From: Sipunculus nudus | Taxonomy: Eukaryota; Annelida; Sipuncula; Golfingiida; Sipunculidae | Reading direction: 5' to 3' | Assembly: GCA_026874595.1 (NCBI GenBank) | Contig: CM049314.1 | Coordinates: forward strand, 69,640,300-69,704,299 | DNA length: 64,000 nt | In this document: positions 21,395 through 34,145 of the stretch, one piece after another | Layout: each line of letters opens with the position of its first letter | Numbering within the stretch: position 1 is the first letter of the stretch | Translations under genes and position numbers: made by a program | The notes under the pieces: generated by a model | Database searches by the model: none | What the model saw: only the letters and a program-made list of their open reading frames with translations | Told to the model about the DNA's origin: nothing

Positions 21395-23744
21395 CGGCCG
21401 GCCGATAGCAGGGCACAAATCGTAACCGTAGGGGCTAGGGCCATGAACCCTATGCAGTCTTAGAGGTTATAAAAAAGATCTCCTTGCAAACCTGAAATTA
21501 GGTCACTGCGACCTATATTCTCGAAGTTATGGGGTGTGTTTGCACCCCCCAGAGATAACTCTTTGAGACAAAATTTTCATCCCAAACCTTCCATCTTTCA
21601 CATACAGCTCACCTACCAACAGGGGAAGAACCATAATTTTTTTAGGTCAAAAGGTCAAAGGTCAAGGTCACAGGAGCCTCTTCTTTGAAAAGCCTGTGGA
21701 TGCATTTTAAGCCAACCCTTTCATCCCAATTCGTTGATCTTTCACATATAGCTCACCTACTAAGTTGGAGAAGAATCCTATAGATTTTGAGGTCACAAGG
21801 TCAAAGGTGAGGGTCAAAGGATCAACTTCTTTGGAAAGTTTGTGGACACATTTCAAGCTAGACTTTTCATTCCAAACCTTCCAGCACTGATATCGCTTCT
21901 CTGCCAACAGGGGAAAAGACCTGTTGATTTTGAGGTCAAAGGTCAATTTCACAGCACCCACTTCTTGCGTGGAGTCATTTTCAGGCAAACTTTACAATCT
22001 GTACCTTCCATCTGTCATATATGGCTTACCTACCAATAAGGGAAGAAGCCTATTGATGTTGAGGTCAAAAAGTCAAAGGTCAAGGTCACAATATTTAATT
22101 GTTCTAAATGCTTGTGAGCATATTTCAAGTGTTCAACCCAAACCTTCAGTCTTTTACATATGCCACATCTATGCATCACTCAGTTTGACTCAAACTTCAT
22201 ATTTATGGGTCTTTTTGCTTGAATAAATAACTTATTGATTTTGGGGTCAGCTGGTCAGCAGGTTAAAGGTTGCAGGTCAAAGTTATTCACCCATTGGTTG
22301 CCAAGTAATTACACCAGATTTAAATGGTTAGTAGTTACCCATCATTTAGAAAGAATCCAGTTGATATGTGGGCAAAAGGCCAAGGTCATAGGTCAGGGAT
22401 GTTCACAGTAACTTATTTTATAGACCATCTCTATTTTTCTTGTATATATAACCATCCCACTCCAGCTGGTACATCTCCCTGTGTGGCTGTAATTGTGAGT
22501 GACACTGGTGACATATGACTCCCTTTTGTATCAGCCTATAAAGTGATAAGGCTCAGTGATAAGTACCTCGTTACTTCATAACAAAAACACTGTTGTCAGA
22601 ATGCTTCAGCCAGGCATTAAGACTATGAGAGTATAGTATTAAGGTTTAGCTACTGATTTATAAGATGATGGGAACATTTTGCAGTTTATTTTATGGAATC
22701 CTAGCAATAAACTTAGTTTCCTAGATATCTGAATATTTTAATATATATCACCACATATAAAAGCAAGTGTTTGTTCTCATAATATGTGGATGTGTACCTT
22801 GATTTAGGATGGCTTTTTGTTTTATTTCAAGACTCTTAGTCATGCTTTCTGCATTTCTTTACTTTCAGGTTTGGCAGTTTACCTACCCTGCTGACCCCAT
22901 TGAAAAGCAGAGTGATAATAAAAAAAAAAATTGGACTTACACTTTTTACAATTGCATATCTATAATTCTGATATGAGGGCCTGGACATGCCTTTTGAATT
23001 ATTTTGGGCATTCATTACTGGATAATTTGCCCCAAGTTTGGTCTCTTATTGGAGAATGTGGGATATCAAATGTCATACTTGTCAGAAATCCATTATGTCT
23101 GCCAGTTAGCCACCTTAGACATTCTTTATTCAGTGCAGTTTCAGCAATTTTACTTTAATGTTTGGTCCGACTTAGAGAATGTTTGTTGTCTGATTTCAGA
23201 CTTGGCAGAAGTCCAATATGGCCACCAGGCAACCATCTTTTATTCCTTTTGATCATATTATCTCAAGAACAGTTAAAGTGAATGCAGTTGGGTGTATATT
23301 TATGTAATCTTGTAAAGGATTGGGTCAAATATTTCTGAATAAATATTACCATCATTTATAAAAGTACAGTACAGTTGGCTTGTATTGAATAAAAATTCAT
23401 ACAGAAGCACCTGTTTCTCAATAATTCTTGCATGTATTTCCTTGATTTTTGCTATATATTTTGATCTTATATTTGCCCTTTGTGGTGTTCCTTTTGAGAC
23501 TGACAGGTTTCAAGCAAGCTGTTGGAATAGTTCCTGATAGCTAAACAATCATGCATTTTCCTCAGACCATCTATTCACTGTGATTTAACCAGACATAGGT
23601 GATATATATTTCTGTTGTCATAGAAAAATTTTCAACAAATTGGCAAATTGGTTCTTCAAAATTTGACTGGAAGTTGTGAATCTCAGTCCATGATGTCACA
23701 GGTCATGCTTGGCAGCTGAGCGTCATGACCCATGGGTCACTTGT
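21395..23744 (+). mobile_element. Helentron-like element with AGGTCA-rich tandem core
   Basis: Begins within the family monomer (GCACAAATCGTAACCGTAGG; TGAAATTAGGTCACTG). It continues with about five diverged units of roughly 130-150 bp, each carrying AGGTCA clusters (near 21644, 21790, 21930, 22060, 22240), and ends with the family 3' terminus CAGCTGAGCGTCATGACCC, ATGGGTC, ACTTG at 23713-23744. The middle includes the 22510 dispersed repeat. The 5' hairpin is missing. No protein is encoded. Confidence 0.55.
22510..22664 (+). repeat. Dispersed repeat, copy 2 (pair with 221-358)
   Basis: See the copy at 221-358. Same order of blocks, with small insertions. Confidence 0.6.
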
Positions 23745-23919
23745 TTATCATGTACAATGGTATTTGTTTTTAATAAGCAATATATTTTTCTATTTCCTTC
23801 ACATGTTTAATAAACAAGATTGTTCCTTTCAAAGAAGGCTTGTTGCCTTTACCTCTACAGTCATATATATATATTTTAACAAAAAGAACAATACTGCCTA
23901 TAATGTCTGTATAATCACC

Positions 23920-26900
23920 TTATATTATGGGTGCACAGTCAAACTTAAAATCCTGTTCAGCCACTTTATTCTCTTTTAACCATAAAAGTATATTTGACCT
24001 TACTAACTTGACAAATGTGCATGACCAAAATAGACGAATGTATGTTTCATCTTCTGACTTACAAAATGAGCACCTGGGGTTGTCAATTATATTTGATTTA
24101 TACAAATGACTATTAAGATACATAATACGATTTAGTAATCTGAACTGGAACATTTTAAGTTGCACTGAGTTTGAAACTTTTTTTCAGTTTAGGGAAAGCA
24201 CTCAAAATGCTTTCCAAGCTGGATATATTCAAGTCTATAGCCCACTTAATTAGTGGGTTTGTTGAGACAACATAGATCTTTTCAACCATTTTACAGTAAA
24301 CCTGCTTAGTTACCATTTCCATGCTGAAAAGGGTTTCTATATTGTTTTGAATCTGGTGTATTTCTATGTTTACTTTAAGAATTTTTTTTCCAATCATTTG
24401 GTATTGCATCCAACATACCATTATACCAAAGCAAGTTTATATTTAAATTGGTACGTGCCTGAAATTCTTCATATGTAAGAAATCTGAAGAATCCTCTATC
24501 TTTCACTAAAATATCTTTTATGTATATCATGCCTGAGTTGTAAAGTTTTCTAAAAAAATAATACCTTATTATCAATCTTAAAATGGGAATTATACCACAG
24601 AACCTGGCCAAAAATATCTTTCACTTCTGTTGGTATGCAGAAATTAAATTTACACCATGCTTGCATGACTTCTTTCCAAAAGATGTCCTTTAAATAGATC
24701 TCTTCCAAATCTTCTGGATTGAGATTACATTGAAATGTAAGCTCCCCCTAGATAAGGTACTTAATATATGATTTTTCCAAGGATTGTCAGGTTTTTTCTT
24801 TAAGATTCTTTCAATCCATTTTATTTTTAATGCGCAATTTTGAGTTTCAGGGTGGATCATATTCAATCCACCTTTACTATAAGGTGCTATTAATGTCAAT
24901 CTTTTCACTTTGTCTGGTTTGTATGACCAAACAAATTTATATAGAATTTTTTCTAGTTCTTAAAAACATTGGCTTTAGGAGCAGGAAGGACAGACCACAA
25001 GTAAATTAATTGTGACAAAGCATAACATTTTATTAAAGTGATTTTACCAGCTGGTGTCATGTATCTGTTTGACCATGTACTTAATGTTTTTCTTATTGAT
25101 TCCAATTTTGGATTGTAATTGTCTTCTATTATTTTATTTAAGGATGGTCTAAGTAATATACCCAGAATATTACCTGGACCCTCTGACCATTTTAGACCTT
25201 TTCTCTCTATTGTTCTTTTAGCTTGGCTTATACCTGGTTGGTTATGTAACAGAGGCATAACCGCAGTTTTCCCCAGATTAATTTTAAGACCTGAATTTTT
25301 TTCAAAACATTTCATTATATTCACACTATCAATAACACTGTTAATGTCTGAGAATAAAAAAACTGTGTCATCAGCATATAGCAGTATTATATATTTATAT
25401 TCATTGAAGCAGACTGCATTTAATTTATTATCTTCTCTAATTTTTTGTGCTAACAATTCTGCACATATTATAAAAAGGTATGGAGACAGGGGACACCCCT
25501 GTCTCACTCCCCTTGACATTTTGAAGAATTCTGAGCACCACCCATTATTTATAATACATGTTTTCCCTCCATGGTATAATACTTTTATCCAGTTTATTAT
25601 ATTTTTTCGAAACCCAAAATATTCCAACGCTTTCCAAATGAACGGCCATTCAAAGCAATCGAAAGCTTTTTCAAAATCTACTGTTGTGAGGTACCCTTCT
25701 TTATCTTGTTCAACTGTATTATTTATAACTGTAATAATCTTATTTATATTCTCCCCTATGTACCTACCTTTAATGAAACCTGTCTGATCCTCATTAATTT
25801 ATCTTGGTAAAACAGATTTGATTCTGCTTGCTAGGCATTTTGAAATGAGTTTGTAATCAGTGTTCAGTAGTGTAATTGGCCTCCTATTTTTTATTTCAAG
25901 AGGAGATTTATTTTTTTTGGTAACAAAGTAATAACTCCCTGTCCCTGGTTGATACTTAAATGTCCAACATTTAGTCCATTTCTTATAGCTGACAGAAGGG
26001 GTTCCTTGATATCTGTCCAAAAATGTCTATAGAACTCTGCAGGGAGACCATCCTATCCAGGTGATTTATCCATTTCAAATGACTTTAAAATTTTAAAAAT
26101 CTGTTCTTTTACCAGTTCATCGCGTAAAATTCTCTCATTCTCTGAAAGTCCCTCATTAGGTCCTATATTAGGAAAAAAACTGTTATCTTGAATTGTTTGG
26201 TTGGATAAACTAGATTGATAGAGATTTTCATAATAATGTTTTTCAGCTCTCAAAATTTCTATTTGGTCAGATATTTGCCTCCCATCATTGAGGATCAATT
26301 TATTTACTGTTTTTTTTTTTTTTTGTTAAAGTTCCTTTTCTCCAAGTTCAGAAAATATTTAGTTGATTTTTCCCCCTGCTCATACCACCTGCATTTACTT
26401 CTGAATAAAGCCCCTTTTGTTTTCTCCTCCAAATATTTGTCTAGCTCTCTTTTGGTTTCTTCTAATTCAGTGTGACTGTTAGAGTTCTGTAGAAATTTAA
26501 TCTTGTTTCCTAATTCCAAAATTTTACATTTTTTCTTGGCATTTAACCTTTTACTGAAAGCTATGGATTCACGTCTAATATACATTTTAATGATATTCCA
26601 AAGTAAGGGTGGGTTGGCTTCTTTATTTTCTGTTTGTGCATTTTGTATTGTTGTCCTAATAATGTCAGTATATTCTTGATTATGTAATAAGGTACAGTTT
26701 AATTTCCAGTATCCAGGACCCTTTTCATGTAAATGGGAATTCAACTCCAGAATCACACCTTCATGATCTGAATTACAGACAGGAATATTATCGGTGTTTG
26801 TTACCATTCCTTTCAGACCACATGATACCAAAAATATTCTAGTCGGCTTCTTACAGGTTATGGTAAAATACGGGACCAAGTATATTGTATTTTATCTGGA

Positions 26901-27456
26901 TTACACAATGTCCACATATCACTTAATTGGGTTTCTTCCATGTATTCTATAACAAGTTTCCTAGCTTTGTTATTATTATGACGCTGTTTAGTCTGGTCTA
27001 ACTTTAAATCAAGGACTACATTCCAATCACCAACAATAATTCTATGATCATTAGATATACTCTCAATCTTCTGAAATAATTCTTCATAAAAGCTTGGTAA
27101 ATCATTATTTGGACCATAAATATTGAATAATGTCAATTTATAATCACCCAATATACAATCTAATATAACAAACCTCCCATCAGCATCCACAATCTGCTGT
27201 GAAATTCTACAGGATATATTATTCTTCATTAAAATAGCTGTACCCCTCGCGTTTGAATCCCCATGGCTGAATATAACCCTCTGACCCCATTCTGCCCTCC
27301 ATTTGCATTCAGTTCTGTTACTGCTATGTTCCTGCATAAAAATGATTCCCACATCAGTTTTCTTGTTTAACCAGTAAAATATCTGCCTTCGCTTAGAAAA
27401 ATTACCAAAACCACGGACATTCAGGACAAAATTTTCACTACTTTATTTCTCGACAT
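23920..27456 (-). pseudogene. LINE ORF2 (endonuclease-reverse transcriptase), broken
   Basis: The likely original ATG is at 27456, with a one-base loss shortly after it. Endonuclease motifs follow (MQEHS, ARGTAILMKN, IYGPN, IIVGDWN near 27352-26858), with SDH after a frameshift near 26870. The RT starts near MDKSPG followed by a stop (about 26050), with another stop at 25799. The core frame 25627-24953 retains RQGCPLSPYLF and the catalytic YADD. Downstream frames contain GGLNMIHPE (24908-24690), an IPNDWK segment (24611-24375), and the C-terminal CSFCKSEDET…C motif (24165-23920) typical of L1/Tx1 proteins. A poly-A/T run near 26310 marks another frameshift. Confidence 0.85.
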
Positions 27457-28155
27457 TAGTATAAAGATGTAAAGTACTGTCTAATAGTAATGTCAGTAAT
27501 AGTAAACTAAAGATTTGTAATGATAATAATAAAAGTACATAATTAACTTTAATGATTACATGAACATGGGTGACCTGGCTAGAGGTCTGTTTCGTAATGA
27601 CCTGTATCTCTACATAGTTTTAAAGGAAAAGTTCACCACTGCGAGAGAAAACAACACCACGCCTGATGTACCTGGGTGATATTACGTGATAAACCTGAAC
27701 AACATTGCCAAATTCAACAATTTTCGATTCACAGAGAAGCATTGTTCCTAAATGGATCTAAATAAATAAAAAAAAATAAATGTAAATATGATACCACTCC
27801 CTGTCACTGGACTCTGGACCGTTAATTCTCTCTTGGACCCCGTCTCATAGCCCCTGTATGTTGTTTACGTCGCCATGTAGCCTTTTATTAGTGACATTGA
27901 AACACACGTGGTGGCGCTTCGATATTATTTTTGTTGCAGCGCCCCTATCAATAATTCTAATAACTAATTCGGTCGAGGTGTTCCAACTGAGTGAGCCGCC
28001 TCAAAGTTGCGCATGCGCTATGACTCTGCCACGTGTCTTTTCATGCCAGCTTATATTGTTAAATAACCAATGGCAACCTGTGTAAAGGATGAAAAACAAT
28101 ACATTATGAAATAATTATGTGGAACATGAAAAACCAAGTCCTTATCTTATTGTCT

Positions 28156-29077
28156 TCAGTTGCCTCGAGGGTTTGTTGCTTGCTGGTCTTGTATCGGCAC
28201 CCGTTCACCGTCAATAAACAGTTGTCCCCGCCAAAACCTCACGCGTGCTCCGTCGTTATATGCCGCGTTCATTTGTGGTATGGCCCTCTGCTTTGTGTTG
28301 TAGTTTGTGGCTGTAAGGTCTTCTGCGAAATGCATGTCCCCGTCTTTAATTTTCTTTTTGGCTTGTTTCAGGACTTCGTTTCTCACCGGTCTGCTGTGAA
28401 ACCGTACTAGTATATGTCTGGGTCTTTCTCCTTTTCTACCGGTTCTGTGTGCATTTTCTATTTTACTGCGAATTTCTACTTCCCCTAGGTCTCCCAGAAT
28501 TTTATTTGTTTTAATTATTCTAGCAGCAGTATTTAAACAGTTCTCCGCCGTTCCTATCTCTTTCACCCCAATAATTCTAATATTCCATTCCCTGGAGTAT
28601 CTCTCCTGTTTATTTGCCTCCTCTGCAATAAAGTTTCTAATTCTGTCTAATTCCAGTTCTGTCAGTCTGTTTGCTCTTTCAAGGAGGTAATCTCCGTATG
28701 CAATTCTGCGGTTTGTTTTGTCAGCATGTTTTCACGCTTTTCGAGCACGGCCACTCGTTGGTCAAGGGCATTAAGTCCTGTTTCTATAAATTTAACATTT
28801 TCTTTAATATTCCTGCTGTTAATGCCATTAACTGTTTGGTAATATCGGCATGTAAGGCACTTATCTGTTCACTGATTCTTGCATTGTAGTCCTTCATAAG
28901 GTCCGCCAAGGTTTTCTGCAACTGGTCATTTGTTATTGGGGTGTCCTTCACGTTGCATGCACTGGCTCCCATAACCTCCAACTCTGACTGTTCGTCTGGA
29001 ACGTCTTTTTGCAGAAATTTATCCATATCTCCGCTTGTGCTGGCCGTCTTTTGTTTGCCTTTGCCTCGAGGAGGCAT
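28156..29077 (-). pseudogene. LINE ORF1 (nucleic-acid-binding protein), frameshifted
   Basis: The N-terminal frame (29077-28784, 97 codons) starts MPPRGKGKQK, basic and low-complexity, then a probable coiled-coil segment. The frame is lost, and a second frame (28566-28156) carries the L1 ORF1p (Transposase_22-type) core: IENAHRTG, then RPRHILVRFHSR, then a lysine-rich helix. The protein binds LINE RNA in the known family. At least one frameshift lies between 28784 and 28566, so it is non-functional. Confidence 0.75.
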
Positions 29078-29100
29078 ATCTTCTTACTTTGATTAATATT

Positions 29101-30293
29101 TAGACGACGTACTGTCTAAAACTTTACGTGTTGCGGGACCCTAGAAAAAACGTGTCCTCACCCCTTGATCATGTGACCGGAAGTCTTTACCTTGGTTTTC
29201 TTATTAGATCAAACGGTATATTCTTAGAATTTATCTTGAAGGGGTTATTATATTACAGCTGTTAACACTATTTATTTCATCTTCGGATTAACGTTTGCAA
29301 CTAACCTCCTTACGTTTGAAAATGATCATCATGACTCAACTTGAAGAATTCCAAGGTTAACATAACATGTAAGAGACGGTTTGGATCACTGAAACTAAAC
29401 GGACAGCATAGTATTAACGTATTAATTATAGTAATTTTAAAGTAAATCCGGTGATAAGTTAATGATTAATAATTCGTATTATATGATATTCCCGGCCCCT
29501 TATCGATATACAGGCCGTGAAAGCTTTCTATAAAATCCGAATTATCTAACGATACATCTCGGTTGTGTTATAAACCAAATAAAGTTAAAAATCTGCATCT
29601 CCACCTGAGATGATTTCATATTAGGCAGAACATTTTGATGTCGATATTTGTTTACCACATAAATCACCTAGAGGCGATAGGCTTTTAAAAAAATTGACAC
29701 CATGACATCTCTTTTAAGCTCAGGTTTATAAACCGTCAAATGTCAGTGTGCTCAATGTAACACGTTCCTGGTTTTGCTGGAAAACCTGTGATATTTTTGT
29801 TATGTGGCCTCAAAGATATTTTATAGAAAGGTTATACTCAACTCATGTTCTAAACATGAAGGCTTAACTAGAAACAAATAATCTTTTAGCAAACCTGTGA
29901 GCTTACGCCATCGTCCGTACGTTAATCGATGCTATCTCCAAAACTGTCGGATCAAGCAGCGCCAAACTTAATGGAAGAAGCAGTCACGTCAAACTTTATC
30001 AGAGTGGGCTTATTTTGGCGCCACTTGCATTTTGCACGGAAAATACCGGAAACCTTTAAAAATCTTCTTCTCTGAAATTGTAAAGCCATGATTCCAGGAA
30101 AGACCTCTCTAATGTTTGTTCAAATGGTTCAAGTTCGGTGATTATTGGCCGAGTTACCGGAAGCTGAACAAATAGTCTTACTTAAATTACAAACTAGGAA
30201 ACGGCTTAAGCTGATATCACCAAATTTTAAGCATGTTGGTCATATGACTCATCTATAAAATTTTTGTGGCGCCATCAGCATCGTTCTGCTTTT
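29101..30293. other. Gene-free stretch with diverged repeat remnants
   Basis: From about 29880, blocks such as CGTCCGTACGTTAATCG, TTGGCGCCACTTGCATTT and GTGGCGCCATCAGC are degenerate monomers of the 5081-type family. 29101-29880 shows nothing recognisable; its first part may be the LINE 5' UTR. Confidence 0.4.
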
Positions 30294-31064
30294 AGCTTAG
30301 CTGACTATAAGTCATCTGAGCCATATTCAAGGTCCTCTGTCCGGCCGTCTGGCGGTCCGGCCGTCCGTTCGTCCTTCAACAGAACACGTTTTGAAACCTT
30401 TTAACCTACGAATAAAAAATTTTGCATACTGTTAGATGTCCCCAAAATCTCCTGCGATACCGATAATAGGGTCACTAGGACTTTTTTCCTTCGAGATATT
30501 AAGAAAAAAAACTCCGTTTTCAATAAAAAAAGCCACTGCCTAATATCAGAAACACATGTTTTTGATCCTATTTTCTTATCATATTTTTGCTTATATTTTC
30601 TATGAACTAACCAAAAATAAGGTCAGTTTTGTGTATTGTTTTGAATTTATGAGCCAAAATATAAAGCAATTTTTTTTATTAAATCAGGAAATATATTTAC
30701 TCATTGAACATGAAAATTGTTGAAGCTGGAGACTTGTTTCAATGATATAACTTTATTTGATTAAGACTCCATTGTTTATCCAAAGTTAGATCTGAAGTTT
30801 GCATTTTTTATTTAATAGCATTAATAGAAAACCAATATCTTAAAGTTTGTCCAACTTTGGCAACGCCCCCATTTTTATTTTGTAAGCACAGTTGATTTAA
30901 TTTTCACAGCATATATAAATAAGGATTTATTCTTTTGAAAATCTAAAATTTCAAAGGAATTGATTGAAAAAAGTAGCTTTTATTCAGGTTTAAATGCACT
31001 AGGTGAAGTGTTGTTAACATCAAGCCCACCTATTAGTTTAGCCTTTACTTGTGTTATGTAACCA

Positions 31065-31320
31065 TCTCCAGGCAGCTTGCCTAGGCTCAGCAGGCTACTA
31101 CTAGCAGGCTTCCTCTCTGTCCTGAACCCCCCCCCCCCCCCCAGTCCCCAAGATGTTGCATAAACTAGATGAATGTTATAATTTTCTGTATTTGAATCAT
31201 TCTTATTCTAGGTTATTCTACATTTTATTTTTTTGTATTTTACCACCAGGTTACAATGATTAAAGTGCACATTTAATTGTGTCCACAAAGTGGTGTTTTG
31301 CTATGAAAGTGTGGATGTTC
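31065..31320 (+). repeat. Dispersed repeat, copy 2 (pair with 18895-19150)
   Basis: Same block order as 18895-19150, with an expanded 16-base poly-C tract at 31127-31142. Confidence 0.7.
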
Positions 31321-31562
31321 ATCAGATAAGTAATTCCTTACTTCGGGAGAGTACTTGACTATTTACTCGCGTAATACATTATAGCTGAGATAGTAAATAG
31401 CACAATGATATTGTTTGTCCCTCATTCAGCCAACATTGTGTGTACTTTATTTGAAAAGATGTTTTTTTTTTAAATAAAATTTAATGAATCTTTTTTTATG
31501 GAAAGAAATTAAGCGTGTACTGCAAACTCCAATGTACAATTCCCCCCCCCCCCAAAAAAAAA

Positions 31563-32733
31563 CAAAGTTTTGCGGATACTATGTTTTAGACTGGGTTCCG
31601 CCGCCGCCGCCGCCGCGTTCGTTTTCGGAGAACTCCTCTGAGACTACTGGACTGATTTTTCAGAATCTTACACCAGTTATCGGGTCACAAGTGAACTGGT
31701 GACTAACCAATTTGCGTTGACTTCTGACCTTTCCTCTCTGCCCACCGTCCATTTGTGCGTCTGTTTCCACACATAACCGATATATCTCGGGAACCGTTTG
31801 ACCGATCAGGAAAAATTTTTGGTACAAATGTAGCACTTGGATAGCTTTATAACATACACAAAAAATGGTGGCGCCACCTGCAACCATGATTGCACTGTAT
31901 ATCTGTTCGTCTGCCTTGGGTAAAAAATCACTCATATATCCGCAGTGGTTTTACTAATTCACCTGAAATTTGGCATGCGTATACATCCTGGATAGCTTTC
32001 TTGATTTTATGACAAGTGACGCCACCTACATTCACGTTTACGCTACAGACATCCATGCTTATATTTCCGGACTGGTTTGACGTATCTTCCTGAAAATGTG
32101 CATGTGTATAGATCTCACTTAGCTCTTACCATACGCAAAACTGGTGGCGCCACCTGCAACCATTTTTGCACAGCGTCCGTCTGTTTGTCTGCAGTGGAAT
32201 AAAATCACTCATAACTCGGCAGGGGTTCGACATATCTGCCTAAAATTTTGCAGGTTTAAACATCCGGGACAGCTTTCTTGATTTATGACAGGTGGCGCCA
32301 CCTACATTTTAGTTTACGCTACAGACATCAAGCTCATATCTCGGGAACCGTTTGTCCAATCGGGCCAAAAATTTGCATATGTATAGATCTCACATAGCTC
32401 TTTATCAGACACAAAACTGGAGGGGCGACCTGCAACCATTTATGCACAGCCTCCGTCTGTTTGTCTTCCATGGGCTAAAAAATCAGTCATATCTCAGTAG
32501 TGGTTTGACTTATCTGCCTAAAATTTAGCATGTTTATACATCTTGGTTAGCTTTCTCAATTTCTTTTGGCAGGTGGCGCCACCTACAAACACATTTCGGC
32601 TGCAGACATCCATGCTAATATGCAACACACCTCACTCTATTTCCCCTTGCCACTCAATCCATGCCTCACTTCACCCGTTCAACTCTGATCTTGGCGGATA
32701 CACGTAGTCGCTCGTCGACTACCCGTATTCTAG
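31563..32733 (+). mobile_element. Non-autonomous Helitron, copy 2 (5' end altered)
   Basis: Parallels 6780-8234 throughout: the AGTTTTGCGGATA start, the CCGCCGCCGCC tract, GAGAACTCCTCTGAGACTA, two to three 280 bp units (anchors near 31928, 32205, 32483), and a highly similar final 110 bp. The 3' end has a perfect 7 bp hairpin (GTAGTCG 32704-32710, CGACTAC 32716-32722), then CTAG (32730-32733) and T. The expected 5' TC end is replaced by a poly-C/poly-A junction (31542-31562), so this end is truncated or rearranged. Confidence 0.75.
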
Positions 32734-33764
32734 TTTTAATAGTGATTCAAGGAATATTCTTGTAGATGCCATGTTGTGGCATTATTTTCTTTAAATTCAG
32801 TTTTAACATTTCTGATTGAAAGTTAATTAAATATCTGTGTATGCACAAACTGATCCGATGTAAGCTACACTTTGGATAAATAATTATTGCAACTAAGAAT
32901 TCTGATATTTTAACTTATATTTTCAGATTTTTTTATCACAAATTTATAAAACTCGTAATAAAGAAAATTTGGATCTGTTAAAAACCATTAATGAAAACAG
33001 TGGATATACATGTACTAAAAAAAGGCTTAAATATAATCTTAAATGCATTATTCCCTTGAAAGTAAAATAAAGGTATAAGTCCATTTTGTCCCCTTGCCTG
33101 TCCATCTGTAAATGGTTCATGTGTATCACAGTATCTCAAAACTTTTACTGTATTTCTTCATATTAGTATATATTAGAGTATTAGTTTTGCAACCATATAT
33201 TAGAACTTTAACCAAGTAAGGGGGCCCCTTTCCTCTTTTCTTCTCATATTGTTATTTATCTGAGAAACATAACAATCGAATATTTTGCATATTTTGCATT
33301 TGCAAAAAATTCAAACTTCAGCTGAGCGCCTAGCCGTGACAAACACGACTCAGGGCCCCTACTGAGTCGTGACACAAGCCAAATTTAGAACCGTCCTGCA
33401 GGTCCATCCACGCTTTATAACCGTATCTCCGCATACAGTTAGCAGGCAGACCGCAGGCAGAAATCTCCCGTACATGCAGAACAATATACGAATATATTGG
33501 GTTATAACGGAATATTTCACACACATGGTAGATGTCATTGGAGAGATAAGAAACTTTTAAAAGGTCTAGTGGGTTTATTTGAAGTGACACGATACTTGTA
33601 TGCAATGAGGCGTTGTCAAAATGACGAAAATATTTGCATCCTCATGTTGGCTTATAATGCGATCCTCGGAGTTAGATGTCCAGGCACTCTGGCCAGTAAG
33701 CTGGCCATAATGTCAGAGGGCCGATCTGGCGCTACTGAGCGCCTTGACCCATGGGTCCCTTGTT

Positions 33765-34145
33765 TCTTTACGGAGAAAAACTAGTTATGGTTGCCTTTTT
33801 CAGCCACAACTGTTAATATATCCTACATGATGAAACTTTTAAGCCAAAGTAAACATATATCAAACTGAGGGTTGCAATAGGCATAGGTTATTTTGCTAAA
33901 CATTTTGATTAAAAAACCAAATGAATATGTCAGCTTTTAAAAGCAATGTCTTTCAGTATGTATAAACAGATCTGGTACAGGCTTATATTTTTTTCTGTAT
34001 CCATGCATAGATGGGCAGAATGGCAACTATTTAAGATTCGGCGACAGACCAAGTTTCAGTCTGTATCGCGTTAATACCTTTTGCTGACTGCCGTTTCCGA
34101 TACGGCAACAGGCCAAGAGTTTTGTCAGTGTAAGTCTGTTTCTAT
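33765..34145. other. Gene-free stretch before the LTR
   Basis: AT-rich, with imperfect direct copies of a GCGACAGACCAAG / GGCAACAGGCCAAG segment near 34050-34120. No gene. Confidence 0.4.

Larger units (their letters stand above)
23750..29100 (-). mobile_element. Nearly full-length, decayed L1/Tx1-type LINE
   Basis: Two minus-strand open-frame sets in LINE order: ORF1 (29077 to 28156), then ORF2 with endonuclease, reverse transcriptase and C-terminal Cys region (27456 to 23920). Multiple frameshifts and in-frame stops show it is dead, though the reverse-transcriptase core survives over a 224-codon frame. It lies directly right of the hairpin-ended element at 21395-23744. I could not find target-site duplications or a clear A-tail, so both outer boundaries are approximate. 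Confidence 0.85.
30294..33764 (+). mobile_element. Helentron-like composite element
   Basis: The 5' hairpin end (AGCTTAGCTGACT, ATA loop, AGTCATCTGAGCC) is at 30294-30322, followed by the CGTCCGTTCGTCC and AACAGAACACG blocks. The 3' terminus is ACTGAGCGCCTTGACCC, ATGGGTC, CCTTGTTT at 33734-33764. Inside are a dispersed repeat (31065-31320), a Helitron (to 32733), and another degenerate 3' end (33319-33345). Whether the outermost ends belong to one insertion is not certain. Confidence 0.5.

Noticed and set aside
25119-25787. 222-codon plus-strand ORF
   Set aside because: It is antisense to the LINE reverse-transcriptase frame, which carries the YADD and RQGCPLSP motifs.
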